A stretch of 64,000 nt of DNA, from assembly GCF_017573545.1 (NCBI RefSeq), contig NZ_JAGEOK010000035.1, positions 1 to 64,000 on the forward strand. The letters are read 5' to 3'. The position numbers and the translations under genes were made by a program. A model generated the notes under the pieces. It was not told the origin of the DNA. It searched no databases and saw only the letters and a program-made list of their open reading frames with translations. This document shows positions 43,191-51,334 of the stretch, piece by piece. Source of the stretch: Actinomadura nitritigenes (GTDB lineage: Bacteria; Actinomycetota; Actinomycetes; Streptosporangiales; Streptosporangiaceae). Within the stretch, counting starts at the first letter, position 1, and each line of letters begins with the position of its first letter.

Positions 43191-44363
43191 TCAGGGGCGG
43201 TACGGGACGGCGAAGAGGGCGGCGAGGAGCGCGGCGCAGCGGGCCAGGTCGGCGGCCTCGATGCGCTCGTCGGCGGCGTGCGCGCCGCGCCCGCGCGGGC
43301 CGAGGCCGTCGAGCGTCGGAAGGCCGCGCGAGCCGGGCAGGTTCGCGTCGCCCGCGCCCGCCGCCGGGCGCCCCCGGACGGTCTGGCCGAGCGCGGCGCC
43401 CACCTCCGCCAGGTGGGCCAGCAGCGGGTTGGCGGGGTCGTCCGGCCAGGTCGGCCGGGACGTCAGCACCTCGGCCTCGACCTGCGCGCCGTCCCGGACC
43501 GGGCGGGCGCCGCGCAGCGCGTCCAGCATCCGGCGCTCGGATCCGGCGTCGGTAAAGCGGAGGCCGATCTCCGCCCAAGCGTCCCCGGCGATCACGTTGG
43601 CGCGGCGGCCGCCCTCGATCCGGCCGATGTTGCACAGGGTGGTGCCGTCGTCCGGGACGGCGGCGCGGACGGCGGCGAGCTGGTCGAGCAGCTCGTCGAT
43701 CGCGGACACGCCGCGGCCCGGGTCGAGGGCGGCGTGCGCCTCGCGGCCGCGGACCCGCAGCGCGACGCGGGTACTGCCGCGCCGCGCGGACTTCAGCGCG
43801 CCGTCGGGATGCGGGGACTCCAGGCCGACGACCGCCGCCGCCCCGTCCATCTCGGCCTCGACGAGGTCGCGGCCGGTGGGGCTGCCGACCTCCTCGTCGG
43901 CGACGACGACCGCGCGGACGGGCGCGGGCACGGCGATCCCGGCGGCGTCGAGGGCCTGGAACGCCGTCTCCAGCGCGACGAGGCCGCCCTTCATGTCGAA
44001 GACGCCGGGGCCGGTGATGGTCGTGCCGTCGTCGGTGTAGGGCATGCCGTCGAGGCGCCCGACCGGCCAGACGGTGTCGTAGTGGCCGACGACGAGGAGG
44101 TGCCCGGGCCCCTCCGGCCCCCAGGAGGTGACCAGGTGGTCGCCGCTCGGCGAGGGCACCCGCCGCACCCGCCCCCCGGCGGCGGCCTGCCCGGCCTCGA
44201 CCAGGTCGGCGCAGCGGGCCAGCGCCACGGCGTCGCCGCTGGGCGACTCGGCGAGCGCGTACTCGCGCAGGCGGGCCCGCGCGGCGTCCAGCAGGGCGGC
44301 GGCGGCCTCGGTGATGCGGGTCGCGTCGCCGGGGTCGAGCACGGGGCGGTCGAGCGCGGTCAT
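43191..44363 (-). CDS. M20-family metallopeptidase (carboxypeptidase G2-like)
   Basis: A 390-residue zinc amidohydrolase of the M20/ArgE/CPG2 family. Metal ligands and base are visible: His94 and Asp96 in GHYDTVWP, bridging Asp123 in GPGVFDMKGG, and Glu157-Glu158 in ADEEVGS. There is no signal peptide, so it acts inside the cell on N-acyl amino acids or small peptides. It is divergent from the GNAT/N-acylamino-acid racemase operon and shares its control region, placing it in the same N-acyl amino acid pathway. GGAGG lies close (3 bases) before the ATG. Confidence 0.9.
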   Translation of the reverse strand: MTALDRPVLDPGDATRITEAAAALLDAARARLREYALAESPSGDAVALARCADLVEAGQAAAGGRVRRVPSPSGDHLVTSWGPEGPGHLLVVGHYDTVWPVGRLDGMPYTDDGTTITGPGVFDMKGGLVALETAFQALDAAGIAVPAPVRAVVVADEEVGSPTGRDLVEAEMDGAAAVVGLESPHPDGALKSARRGSTRVALRVRGREAHAALDPGRGVSAIDELLDQLAAVRAAVPDDGTTLCNIGRIEGGRRANVIAGDAWAEIGLRFTDAGSERRMLDALRGARPVRDGAQVEAEVLTSRPTWPDDPANPLLAHLAEVGAALGQTVRGRPAAGAGDANLPGSRGLPTLDGLGPRGRGAHAADERIEAADLARCAALLAALFAVPYRP

Positions 44364-44396
44364 GTCCCTCCAGGTGCTGGAAGATCATTGACGAAC

Positions 44397-44409
44397 ATAC
44401 GGATCGTAT
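44397..44409. promoter_or_regulatory. ATACG-N3-CGTAT operator
   Basis: A perfect inverted repeat ATACG-GAT-CGTAT in the divergent region between the M20 peptidase and the GNAT operon. A one-mismatch copy occurs at 51084-51096 upstream of the SIS-protein operon, so both ends of the N-acyl amino acid locus may respond to the same regulator. Confidence 0.6.
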
Positions 44410-44432
44410 AACCGTCATGATCACGGCAATAT

Positions 44433-44461
44433 TTGACGCTGACAAGGCGTGATGCTACAAC
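44433..44461 (+). promoter_or_regulatory. Sigma-70-like promoter of the GNAT-racemase operon
   Basis: TTGACG (44433-44438) and TACAAC (44456-44461) are spaced by exactly 17 bases and point towards the gene at 44499. This is an unusually good match to a housekeeping promoter for this window. Confidence 0.6.
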
Positions 44462-44498
44462 GAGGACATAGATCCACAACATATCTAGGTCAGGACAT

Positions 44499-45308
44499 GT
44501 GCCGACAGTAAGCGATGCGATGCCTGTGAGATCCCCGGCCGTGCACGTGCGGCCCCTGTCCGGGCCCGCGGAGATGCGCGCCGCCGTCGCCCTCTACCGC
44601 GAGGTCTTCCGGCTCGCCGAGACCGACCCCGCGGTCAGCCCCCGCCTGCTCATCTCCCTCGCGCACAACGGCGGCTCGGTCGTCGGCGCGTTCGACGGCG
44701 GCGACCTCGTCGGGTTCGCCTACGGCTTCGGCGGCGTCGATCCCGCGGGCCGCGTCTACCACTACTCGCAGATGGCCGCCGTCCGCGACGACCAGCAGGG
44801 CCGCGGCATCGGCCGCGCCCTCAAGCTCGGGCAGCGCGAGCAGGTGCTCGCCACCGGCGTCACCGCGATGCGCTGGTCGTTCGACCCGGTCCGCACCCGC
44901 AACGCGCACTTCAACCTCGACGTCCTCGGCGCGGTCGCGCGCTGGTTCGAGCCGAACCTGCTCGGCGTCGAGGACGTCGGCCGGGACCGCGGCATGCGCA
45001 CCGACCGGCTCATCGTCGAATGGGACCTGACCGCCGCCCTCCCCTCCGCACGGGACCGGGCGCCGAAGCCGCCGCCCGTCGGCTGGGGCGAGACCGCCCG
45101 CGACGGCGACGCCGTCCTGTTCGGCCTACCCAGCGACTGGGACGCGTACGTCGCCGCCGACCGGGACGCCTCCGTCGCGCTCCGCGAACGGGTCGCCGGC
45201 GTCATGGGCCGCCTCATCGAGGGCGGCCGCGCCGCCGTCTCGTGCGAGGTCGCCGCCCCCGGCACCGCCGTCTACCGGTTCGTCCCCGACCCGCAGGAGA
45301 AGCACTGA
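44499..45308 (+). CDS. GNAT-family N-acetyltransferase
   Basis: A 269-residue protein whose first half is a GNAT domain, with the acetyl-CoA pyrophosphate loop in RDDQQGRGIGRALK (about 97-110) and the later RTRNAHFNLDVLGA. It would N-acylate an amine, probably an amino acid, in keeping with the next gene (N-acylamino acid racemase), whose ATG overlaps its stop by one base (TGATG). I use GTG 44499, with AGGA close upstream; ATG 44520 is possible. Confidence 0.85.
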   Translation: MPTVSDAMPVRSPAVHVRPLSGPAEMRAAVALYREVFRLAETDPAVSPRLLISLAHNGGSVVGAFDGGDLVGFAYGFGGVDPAGRVYHYSQMAAVRDDQQGRGIGRALKLGQREQVLATGVTAMRWSFDPVRTRNAHFNLDVLGAVARWFEPNLLGVEDVGRDRGMRTDRLIVEWDLTAALPSARDRAPKPPPVGWGETARDGDAVLFGLPSDWDAYVAADRDASVALRERVAGVMGRLIEGGRAAVSCEVAAPGTAVYRFVPDPQEKH

Positions 45309-46420
45309 TGACCGCCGTCGCCGCCGTCGAGGCGTTCCGGCTGAGCCTGCCGCTCGTCCACACCTTCCAGACCAGCTCGCACCGCAAGTCGCACCTGGAG
45401 CACATCGTCGTCCGGGTGACCGACGGGTCCGGCGCGTCCGGCTGGGGGGAGATCGCCTCGCCGAGCGACCCGTACTACAGCCCCGAGACCGTCGACACCT
45501 GCTGGATGATGCTGCGCCGCTACCTCGCGCCCGCGCTCGTCGGCACCGGGTGGGACCACCCGTCCGAGGCGGGGCGCGCGTGGGCGCGGATCCGCGGCCA
45601 CCACTTCGCCAAGGCCGGGCTCGACATCGCCTGCTGGGACCTGTGGGCGCGCTCGTCCGGCACCCCGCTCGCCGCCGCGCTCGGCGGCACCCGGCGGAGC
45701 ATCGCCGCCGGCGTCAGCCTCGGCATCGAACCGACCGTCGACGACCTGCTCGCGCAGGTGGAACGGCACGTCGCGGACGGCTACCAGCGCATCAAGCTGA
45801 AGATCGCGCCCGGCTGGGACGTCGCGCCGACCCGCGCCGTCCGGGAGGCGTACCCGGACCTCGCCGTCCAGGTCGACGCCAACGGCGTCTACCCCGAGAC
45901 GCTCGAGGCGCTCGCCACCATGCGCGAGCTGGACGTCCTCGGCCTGCTGCTCATCGAGCAGCCGTTCGCGCCGGGCGCCCTCGCCGCGCACGCCCGCCTC
46001 GCCGCCACGATCGGCACGCCCGTCTGCCTGGACGAGTCGGTCGACGACCTCGACCAGCTCGACACGGCGATCGCGCTCGGCGCCGGGAGCATCCTGAACG
46101 TCAAGGTGTCGCGGATGGGCGGCCTCACGGCGGCCCGCACGGCGCACGACCGGGCCGTGGCCGCCGGCTGGAGGGTGTGGTGCGGCGGCATGCACGAGTT
46201 CGGCGTCGGCCGCGCCGCGAACGTCGCGATCGCGTCCCTGCCCGGCTTCGACCTGCCCAGCGACGTGTCCGGCTCCGACAAGTACTACGCGCACGACATC
46301 GTGTCCCCGCCCATCCGCGCGACCGGCGGCATGGTCCCCGTCCCGGCCGCCCCCGGCCTCGGCCACGACGTGGACGAGGATCTCATCCGCGGCCAGGCCA
46401 CCGACACCTTCCACACCTGA
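45308..46420 (+). CDS. N-acylamino acid racemase / o-succinylbenzoate synthase family
   Basis: A 370-residue enolase-superfamily enzyme of the NAAAR/OSBS group. The catalytic set is complete: Lys163 and Lys165 (RIKLKIAPGW), metal ligands Asp190 (QVDANG), Glu217 (LLIEQPF) and Asp242 (CLDESV), and Lys266 (NVKVSRMGG). Positions and surrounding sequence agree closely with my recollection of the Amycolatopsis racemase (Lys163, Asp189, Glu214, Asp239, Lys263). Given the GNAT, M20 peptidase and D-aminoacylase neighbours and no menaquinone genes, racemisation of N-acyl amino acids is more likely than a role in menaquinone synthesis. Confidence 0.88.
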   Translation: MTAVAAVEAFRLSLPLVHTFQTSSHRKSHLEHIVVRVTDGSGASGWGEIASPSDPYYSPETVDTCWMMLRRYLAPALVGTGWDHPSEAGRAWARIRGHHFAKAGLDIACWDLWARSSGTPLAAALGGTRRSIAAGVSLGIEPTVDDLLAQVERHVADGYQRIKLKIAPGWDVAPTRAVREAYPDLAVQVDANGVYPETLEALATMRELDVLGLLLIEQPFAPGALAAHARLAATIGTPVCLDESVDDLDQLDTAIALGAGSILNVKVSRMGGLTAARTAHDRAVAAGWRVWCGGMHEFGVGRAANVAIASLPGFDLPSDVSGSDKYYAHDIVSPPIRATGGMVPVPAAPGLGHDVDEDLIRGQATDTFHT

Positions 46421-46452
46421 CCCTTGGTCGCGTCGTGGCGTGGCGCCCTTGA

Positions 46453-47238
46453 TCAGAGGAGGCCGGTGGCGGCGTAGACGGCCCGGCCGGTGTCGGCGAT
46501 CAGCGCGGCGGCGTCGGCCTCGGACGCGATGCCCTCCGTCATGGCGACGAGGACGATCGGGTCGCGGTCCTTCGGCAGGACGATCCCGGCGTCGTGGCAG
46601 ACGCCCGCCAGCTCGCCCGTCTTGTGGGCCAGCGTCACGCCCGGCGGGAGGTGGCGGGGCAGGCGGTCGTTGAGCTGCTGGCGGGCCAGCGCGTCGAGCG
46701 CGAACGCGGTGCCCTCCTCGCCGAGCAGCTCGCCCCTGACCAGGCCGGTCAGCAGCGCCGCGACGTCCGCCGGGGTCGTGACGTTCTCGTCGCCGCGCGC
46801 GCGGGCCGCCGCGTCCATCATCACCCGGGCCAGCACGGTGGAGCCCAGCCCGTGCCGGGCGCACCAGGCGTTCACCGCGTCCCTCCCGACCAGGTCGATC
46901 AGCAGGTTCGTCGCGGTGTTGTCGCTGACGATGATCATCAGGGTGAGCAGGTCGCGGACGCTGAACTCCGCCGCGTCCGCGAGGTCCTTGATGACGCCGC
47001 TGCCGGGGACGCGGGCGTCCGGCGGCGCCGGCAGCCGGTCGGCGAGGGACAGGCGACCGGCCTCGGCCTCCGCCAGCACCGTCGCCATGACCGCGATCTT
47101 GATCACCGACGCCGAGGTGAAGCGGCGGTCCGCGTTCACCTCCGCGCGTTCACCGGTGCCGAGGTCGTGCGCGACGACGCCGAGCGTCCCGCCCAGGCGG
47201 GACGCCCGCCGCACCAGTTCGTCCAGTTCGTCGCGCAC
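46453..47238 (-). CDS. Cytoplasmic class A beta-lactamase-fold hydrolase
   Basis: A 261-residue serine hydrolase with class A landmarks: Ser44-x-x-Lys47 (SVIK), Ser105-Asp106-Asn107 and Lys206-Thr-Gly208. It has no signal peptide, and the omega-loop ExxLN that carries the deacylating Glu is replaced by a MMDAAARARGDENVTTP stretch. It is the last gene of an operon with a D-aminoacylase and a transporter, so I read it as an intracellular amidase or peptidase on a D-amino-acid-containing substrate, not an antibiotic resistance enzyme. It starts with GTG behind GGAGG. Confidence 0.82.
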   Translation of the reverse strand: MRDELDELVRRASRLGGTLGVVAHDLGTGERAEVNADRRFTSASVIKIAVMATVLAEAEAGRLSLADRLPAPPDARVPGSGVIKDLADAAEFSVRDLLTLMIIVSDNTATNLLIDLVGRDAVNAWCARHGLGSTVLARVMMDAAARARGDENVTTPADVAALLTGLVRGELLGEEGTAFALDALARQQLNDRLPRHLPPGVTLAHKTGELAGVCHDAGIVLPKDRDPIVLVAMTEGIASEADAAALIADTGRAVYAATGLL

Positions 47239-47295
47239 GTCAGACCTCCGGGGGCAGGGCCGCCCCGGGACGCCCCCGGGGCGGCTTCGTCGGGA

Positions 47296-48702
47296 CTAGA
47301 GCAGGATCGCGAACAGGACCAGGAATCCCGCCGTGTTCGCGACCATGATGGCCCAGCCGTTGAACAGCATCATCCGCAGATCGCTGGAACGGGCGAGACC
47401 CATCTGCCCCATCATGTCCGCGGTCGGGTACGGGCCGAGCTGGTCGATCTGCGCCGTCCCGAGCAGCGACACCGCCCACGCCGCCGGCGGCACGCCCAGC
47501 GACGTCACCAGCGGCCCGAACAGCTTGTTGATCAGGACGACCTGGGCGACCGCCGCGCCGGGCACCGCGTGCACGTACCCGAGCAGGACCACCAGCAGCA
47601 GGAACGCGTACGGGCCGACGTCGGGCATGACGCCCTTGAGGTGCTCGAAGATCGTGTCGAACGCGCCGGTCTTCTGCACCAGGGTCAGCAGCGGGTCCAG
47701 CAGCCAGAACAGCATGAACAGCCAGATCAGCCGGGCCGCGCCCGCGTAGACGGCCTCCGCCGTCCCCTTCGCGCCGAGGCCGCCGGCCAGGCCGGTCGCG
47801 GCGGCGGTGACCACCATGACGACCAGCGCGTAGGAGTAGCCCGCCTTGACCCACACGCCGTACACGGCCAGCGCGATCAGCACGCCGATGAAGGCGAGCG
47901 CGGCCGCCTGCCCGCGCCTGTCCGGCGCGGCGTCGGCGTCGTCGTCGCGCGCGGCGTCCTCCGGCGCGTACTCGTGATCGGTGTGCTTCTGGATCCAGCG
48001 GGCCATGAAGAACCCGGTCACGATGGTGATCGCGCCGACCGGCAGGCCCGCGTGCAGCAGGTAGTCGCCGTACGACAGCTTCGCCGCGGCGGTGATCGTC
48101 ACGACCGGCGGGGTGAACGGGCCGAGCATCAGCCCGGCCGCGCCCGCCGCGTGGAACATCGCCGCGACCGCCGGGGGCCGCCAGCCCATCCGCGCCGCGA
48201 TCGGGATGACGATCGGCGCGATGATCGCGTTGCCGCCCGCGAGGGTGCCGAGCGCGCCCACGATGACCAGCGACGACACCATGACGCCGAGCTGGACGCG
48301 GGTGGGGGTGCTGAGCCCGATGCGGCCCATCACCGTCCGGACGAGGGTCTGCGCGGCGCCGGTCTCCTGCGCGACGTGGCCGAGGCCGGCGCCGAGCAGG
48401 ATGATCAGGCCGATCACCGCGACCAGCGACCCCATGGACGTGGCGAGCTGCTCGCCGAGCGGGACCGGCGCCGTCCTGGTCATGATCGCCGCGACGATGA
48501 CGGCGCCGATGGTGGCCAGCACGACGTCCACGCCGAGCAGGGCCAGGACCGCGTACATGATGATGGGGACGAGGCCCCAGATGCCGGCCTTGCCGCCTGC
48601 GACGGCCAGCACGATGCCCGCGACGACGCAGACCGCGAAGCAGGCCACCGAGGTGAGCTGCCTGCGGTCCAGCCGTCCGCCGAGCGAGATGGCGCTGCTC
48701 AA
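47296..48702 (-). CDS. GntP/ion-transporter superfamily permease
   Basis: A 468-residue membrane protein with about 12 spans and the symmetrical architecture of the ion-transporter superfamily (GntP/CitMHS/NhaC-like). Half-channel motifs include GTLAGGNAIIAPIVIPIA and a later GYVHAVPGAAVAQVVLINK. It starts at TTG 48702, 5 bases after AGGAG. Lying between the D-aminoacylase and the lactamase-fold gene, it probably imports an N-acyl amino acid, D-amino acid or related organic anion. Confidence 0.82.
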   Translation of the reverse strand: MSSAISLGGRLDRRQLTSVACFAVCVVAGIVLAVAGGKAGIWGLVPIIMYAVLALLGVDVVLATIGAVIVAAIMTRTAPVPLGEQLATSMGSLVAVIGLIILLGAGLGHVAQETGAAQTLVRTVMGRIGLSTPTRVQLGVMVSSLVIVGALGTLAGGNAIIAPIVIPIAARMGWRPPAVAAMFHAAGAAGLMLGPFTPPVVTITAAAKLSYGDYLLHAGLPVGAITIVTGFFMARWIQKHTDHEYAPEDAARDDDADAAPDRRGQAAALAFIGVLIALAVYGVWVKAGYSYALVVMVVTAAATGLAGGLGAKGTAEAVYAGAARLIWLFMLFWLLDPLLTLVQKTGAFDTIFEHLKGVMPDVGPYAFLLLVVLLGYVHAVPGAAVAQVVLINKLFGPLVTSLGVPPAAWAVSLLGTAQIDQLGPYPTADMMGQMGLARSSDLRMMLFNGWAIMVANTAGFLVLFAILL

Positions 48703-48720
48703 TAGCGCTCCTGTTCAACG

Positions 48721-48751
48721 GGGATCCGGGGGGATCCGGGGGGGATCCGGG
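48721..48751. repeat. Three tandem GGGATCCGGG copies
   Basis: Three head-to-tail copies of GGGATCCGGG (10, 10 and 11 bases), each centred on palindromic GGATCC, fill half of the 60-base gap between the D-aminoacylase stop and the transporter start. The number could vary by slippage. Confidence 0.8.
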
Positions 48752-48762
48752 AAACGACGTGC

Positions 48763-50358
48763 TCAGCCGGCCCGGCGCAGCACGCATCCGGGACGCGCGC
48801 CGGTGGCCGTGCCGTCGCGCAGCACGGGGACGCCGCGCACGAGCACGTGCCGCACACCCGTGGCGAGCCGCCAGGGGTCTGCGAAGTCGGAGGTGTCGGC
48901 CACCGCGGCCGGGTCGAACACGGCGATGTCGGCGACGCGGCCCGCGCGGAGCTCGCCGCGGTCGGCCAGCCCGAGCCGGGCGGCGGGGAGGGAGGTCATC
49001 TTCCGGACGGCCTCGGGCAGCGTGAGCAGCCCGTCCTCCCGCACGTAGCGGCCGAGGACGCGCGCGAACGTGCCGAAGCTGCGCGGGTGCGGGCGGCCCT
49101 CGCCGGACGGCGCGAGGGTCCAGCCGTCGCTGGCGACGCTGACCAGCGGGTGCGCGAGGACGGTGGCCACGTCGGCGGCGGACATCGCGTGGTTGACGAT
49201 CGAGACGGTCGCGCGGTGCTCGGCCAGCAGTTCGAGCGCCGCCTCCGCCGGGTCCATGCCGGTCTCGTCGCCGATCTCGGTGAGGCTGCGGCCGATGAAC
49301 CGGGAGTACGGGCCGTCCGGCAGCCCCGCGACGACGACGCCGGCGGGGTCGATGTCGCGGCCGAAGCGGGCGCGCAGCTCCGCGGCGATCCGGTCTCGGG
49401 TGGAGCGTTCCATCAGCCGTTCGAGCAGCCGCGCGGCGCCGCCGTCCATCGCCCAGCCCGGCAGCCGGGACGTCAGCGTCGTGGAGGACGCGGTGTAGGG
49501 GTACACGTCGGCGGTGACGTCCACGCCTCCGGCGCGGGCCGCCTCGATCTTCGCGAGCGCCGCGCGCACCGCCCCGTGGTTGGCCGGCCCCAATGCCTTC
49601 AGGTGCGAGATCTCCAGCCGCGCCCCCGACCGGCGCGCCGCGTCCAGCGCCTCGTCGACCGCGGCGAGCAGCTCGTCGCTCTCGTTGCGCATGTGCGTGG
49701 AGTAGAGGAGCCCGTGCCGCGCGGCCTCGGCGGCGAGCGCGGCGACCTCGCCGGACGACGCGTACGACCCGGGCGCGTAGATCAGCCCGGTGGAGAAGCC
49801 GAACGCGCCCTGCTCGGCGGCGGCCGCCAGCAGCGACCGCATCGCCGCCAGCTCGTCGGCGGTGGCGGGCCGCTCGTCCGGGCCCATCACCAGCGTGCGC
49901 AGCGCCTGGTGCCCGACCTGCGTCGCCAGGTTGATCGCGGGGCGTTCGGCGTCGACCGCGCGGGCGTAGCCGTCGAGGTCCGTCCACCGGAAGTCGACGC
50001 CGGACGCCAGGAACCCGGCGGCGCCGCGCAGCTCCTCCGCTTCGGCGACCGGGAACGGCGAGAACCCGCAGTTGCCGCCGAGCAGCGTCGTCACGCCCTG
50101 GTACACGGCCGTGTCGGCGGCCGGGTGCTCCTGGAGGGTGAAGTCGGCGTGCGAGTGCAGGTCGATGAAGCCGGGGGCGACCACCAGGCCCGTGGCGTCC
50201 AGCTCCGGACCCTCGTGCGCCTTGCCGGGCGGGACGACGTCCTGGACGCGTCCCTCGCGCACCACCACGTCGGCGCGCCGCGCCGGCGCGCCGGTGCCGT
50301 CCAGCACCTCGCCACCGGTGATGACGACATCGTCCGTCTCGCCCGTCGTGTGCCTCAT
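48763..50358 (-). CDS. N-acyl-D-amino-acid deacylase (D-aminoacylase)
   Basis: A 531-residue amidohydrolase-superfamily enzyme. The metal-binding HSHAD (His68, His70), the metal-bridging Cys97 in GGNCGFSPFP, the later YSTHMRNE and ISHLKALG histidine segments and the terminal SVASDGW all match D-aminoacylases. It would release the free D-amino acid from an N-acyl-D-amino acid in the cytoplasm. It lies 13 bases downstream of the SIS-protein gene and heads the enzyme part of the operon. GAGGGG precedes the ATG. Confidence 0.9.
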   Translation of the reverse strand: MRHTTGETDDVVITGGEVLDGTGAPARRADVVVREGRVQDVVPPGKAHEGPELDATGLVVAPGFIDLHSHADFTLQEHPAADTAVYQGVTTLLGGNCGFSPFPVAEAEELRGAAGFLASGVDFRWTDLDGYARAVDAERPAINLATQVGHQALRTLVMGPDERPATADELAAMRSLLAAAAEQGAFGFSTGLIYAPGSYASSGEVAALAAEAARHGLLYSTHMRNESDELLAAVDEALDAARRSGARLEISHLKALGPANHGAVRAALAKIEAARAGGVDVTADVYPYTASSTTLTSRLPGWAMDGGAARLLERLMERSTRDRIAAELRARFGRDIDPAGVVVAGLPDGPYSRFIGRSLTEIGDETGMDPAEAALELLAEHRATVSIVNHAMSAADVATVLAHPLVSVASDGWTLAPSGEGRPHPRSFGTFARVLGRYVREDGLLTLPEAVRKMTSLPAARLGLADRGELRAGRVADIAVFDPAAVADTSDFADPWRLATGVRHVLVRGVPVLRDGTATGARPGCVLRRAG

Positions 50359-50371
50359 GGGTGCGCGCCCC

Positions 50372-51064
50372 TCATTCGTCGGAGTAGATGGCCAGGGCGT
50401 GGGCGAGCCCCTCGCGCCTGGCCAGCCGCCGGCGCGCGCCCTTCGCGCTGGCCGCGGTGAGCGTGGCGAGCGCGTGCACGACGGCGGAGATCGCGGTCGG
50501 GGAGTCGGCGAACGACGCGCTGCCGGTGCCGACCACCACGGTGGTGTGCGCCGCGGCGGCGAGGGGGCTGCCCGCGTCGTCGGTGATGGCCACGACGTGC
50601 CCGCCGGCCGCGGCGAACTCGCGCGCCACGACGATGGTGGGACGGGCGTAGCGGCGGAACGAGAACGCGATGAGCACGTCGGTGGGCCGCACGTCGCTGA
50701 GCACGTCGATGGCCCGGACGGCGCCCTCGTCGATCAGGCTGACGCCGGCGAGGCTGGCCGACAGCTCCAGGTGCAGGAGGGTCGCGTGCGCGCGGCTCTT
50801 GGCGCTGCCGAGGATGAACCGGCGCCGGGCCGCGACGACCCGCCCCGCGGCCTGCTCCAGCGTCCCGTCGGCCTGCAGCGCGGCCATGGTGCGCTCCAGG
50901 TTGGCGCGGTCGGCCTCGACCACCGCGTTCAGCAGCACCGAGGCCGAGGACTGCCGCCGCAGGCGGGCGCCGTAGCGGGCGTCCGGGCTGCTCAGCCGGC
51001 GGTTCTCGGCGGCCGCCTCGGCCTGGCGGTCCGCTGCCGGAGGCCGGGGGGACTCCTCGCTCAC
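50372..51064 (-). CDS. RpiR-like SIS protein lacking the HTH domain
   Basis: A 230-residue protein resembling the MurR/RpiR family. The linker (LLNAVVEADRANLERTMAAL, about 48-67) and the sugar-isomerase SIS domain (RRFILGSAKSRAHATLLH..., VLIAFSFRRYARPTIV) are present. The N-terminal HTH_6 domain of about 70 residues normally ahead of them is missing; instead there is a charged, disordered stretch. I see no HTH in other frames upstream. The start is GTG 51064 with GGAG upstream. It may be a former regulator, act with a separate DNA-binding partner, or be an enzyme or sensor. Confidence 0.8.
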   Translation of the reverse strand: MSEESPRPPAADRQAEAAAENRRLSSPDARYGARLRRQSSASVLLNAVVEADRANLERTMAALQADGTLEQAAGRVVAARRRFILGSAKSRAHATLLHLELSASLAGVSLIDEGAVRAIDVLSDVRPTDVLIAFSFRRYARPTIVVAREFAAAGGHVVAITDDAGSPLAAAAHTTVVVGTGSASFADSPTAISAVVHALATLTAASAKGARRRLARREGLAHALAIYSDE

Positions 51065-51083
51065 AAGCCTCTCCCGTCCGTGG

Positions 51084-51096
51084 ATACGTAACCTAT
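51084..51096. promoter_or_regulatory. ATACG-N3-CCTAT, second locus operator
   Basis: ATACG-TAA-CCTAT differs by one base from the perfect ATACG-N3-CGTAT repeat at 44397-44409 and lies 20 bases upstream of the SIS-protein start. It is probably the operator of the SIS protein/D-aminoacylase/transporter/lactamase-fold operon. Confidence 0.5.
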
Positions 51097-51253
51097 GTGG
51101 CCGCGCCCTGTTTTCTAGCAGTATGCCGCAGCGCACGTCAATGATGCTGTTCATCCGAATCCCTGCCGGTGATCCAAGGGAGACCGAATGGCCGGTCCCC
51201 CATGGCGATATGGAACGTATCCCGCCGCAATCGATGCATCGCGGCGGCATTTC

Positions 51254-51320
51254 TTCTAGCAACGCTAGAAGTCCTGCTCATGCTCTGTTAGTGTCGGTCT
51301 TGTTCCTAGCAGCGCTAGAA
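51254..51320. promoter_or_regulatory. Paired TTCTAG-N5-CTAGAA operators
   Basis: TTCTAGCAACGCTAGAA (51254-51270) and its close copy TCCTAG-N5-CTAGAA (51304-51320) have centres 50 bases apart, and the second ends 14 bases before the DUF4267 start. The half-sites resemble those of the acyl-CoA regulon, but their order is reversed and the core is CTAGC/GCTAG, so a different regulator is likely. Confidence 0.65.
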
Positions 51321-51334
51321 GTTGGAGCATTGCC

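Noticed and set aside
45308..46420. Calling the enolase-superfamily gene menC of menaquinone biosynthesis
   Set aside because: The family is bifunctional (OSBS/NAAAR), and neighbouring genes all concern N-acyl amino acids, with no men genes nearby.
46453..47238. Beta-lactamase as an antibiotic resistance gene
   Set aside because: There is no signal peptide or omega-loop glutamate, and the gene is embedded in an N-acyl amino acid operon.
51254..51320. The two CTAGC palindromes as a rho-independent terminator of an upstream gene
   Set aside because: They are two separate short repeats directly before a plus-strand gene, with no gene ending into them.
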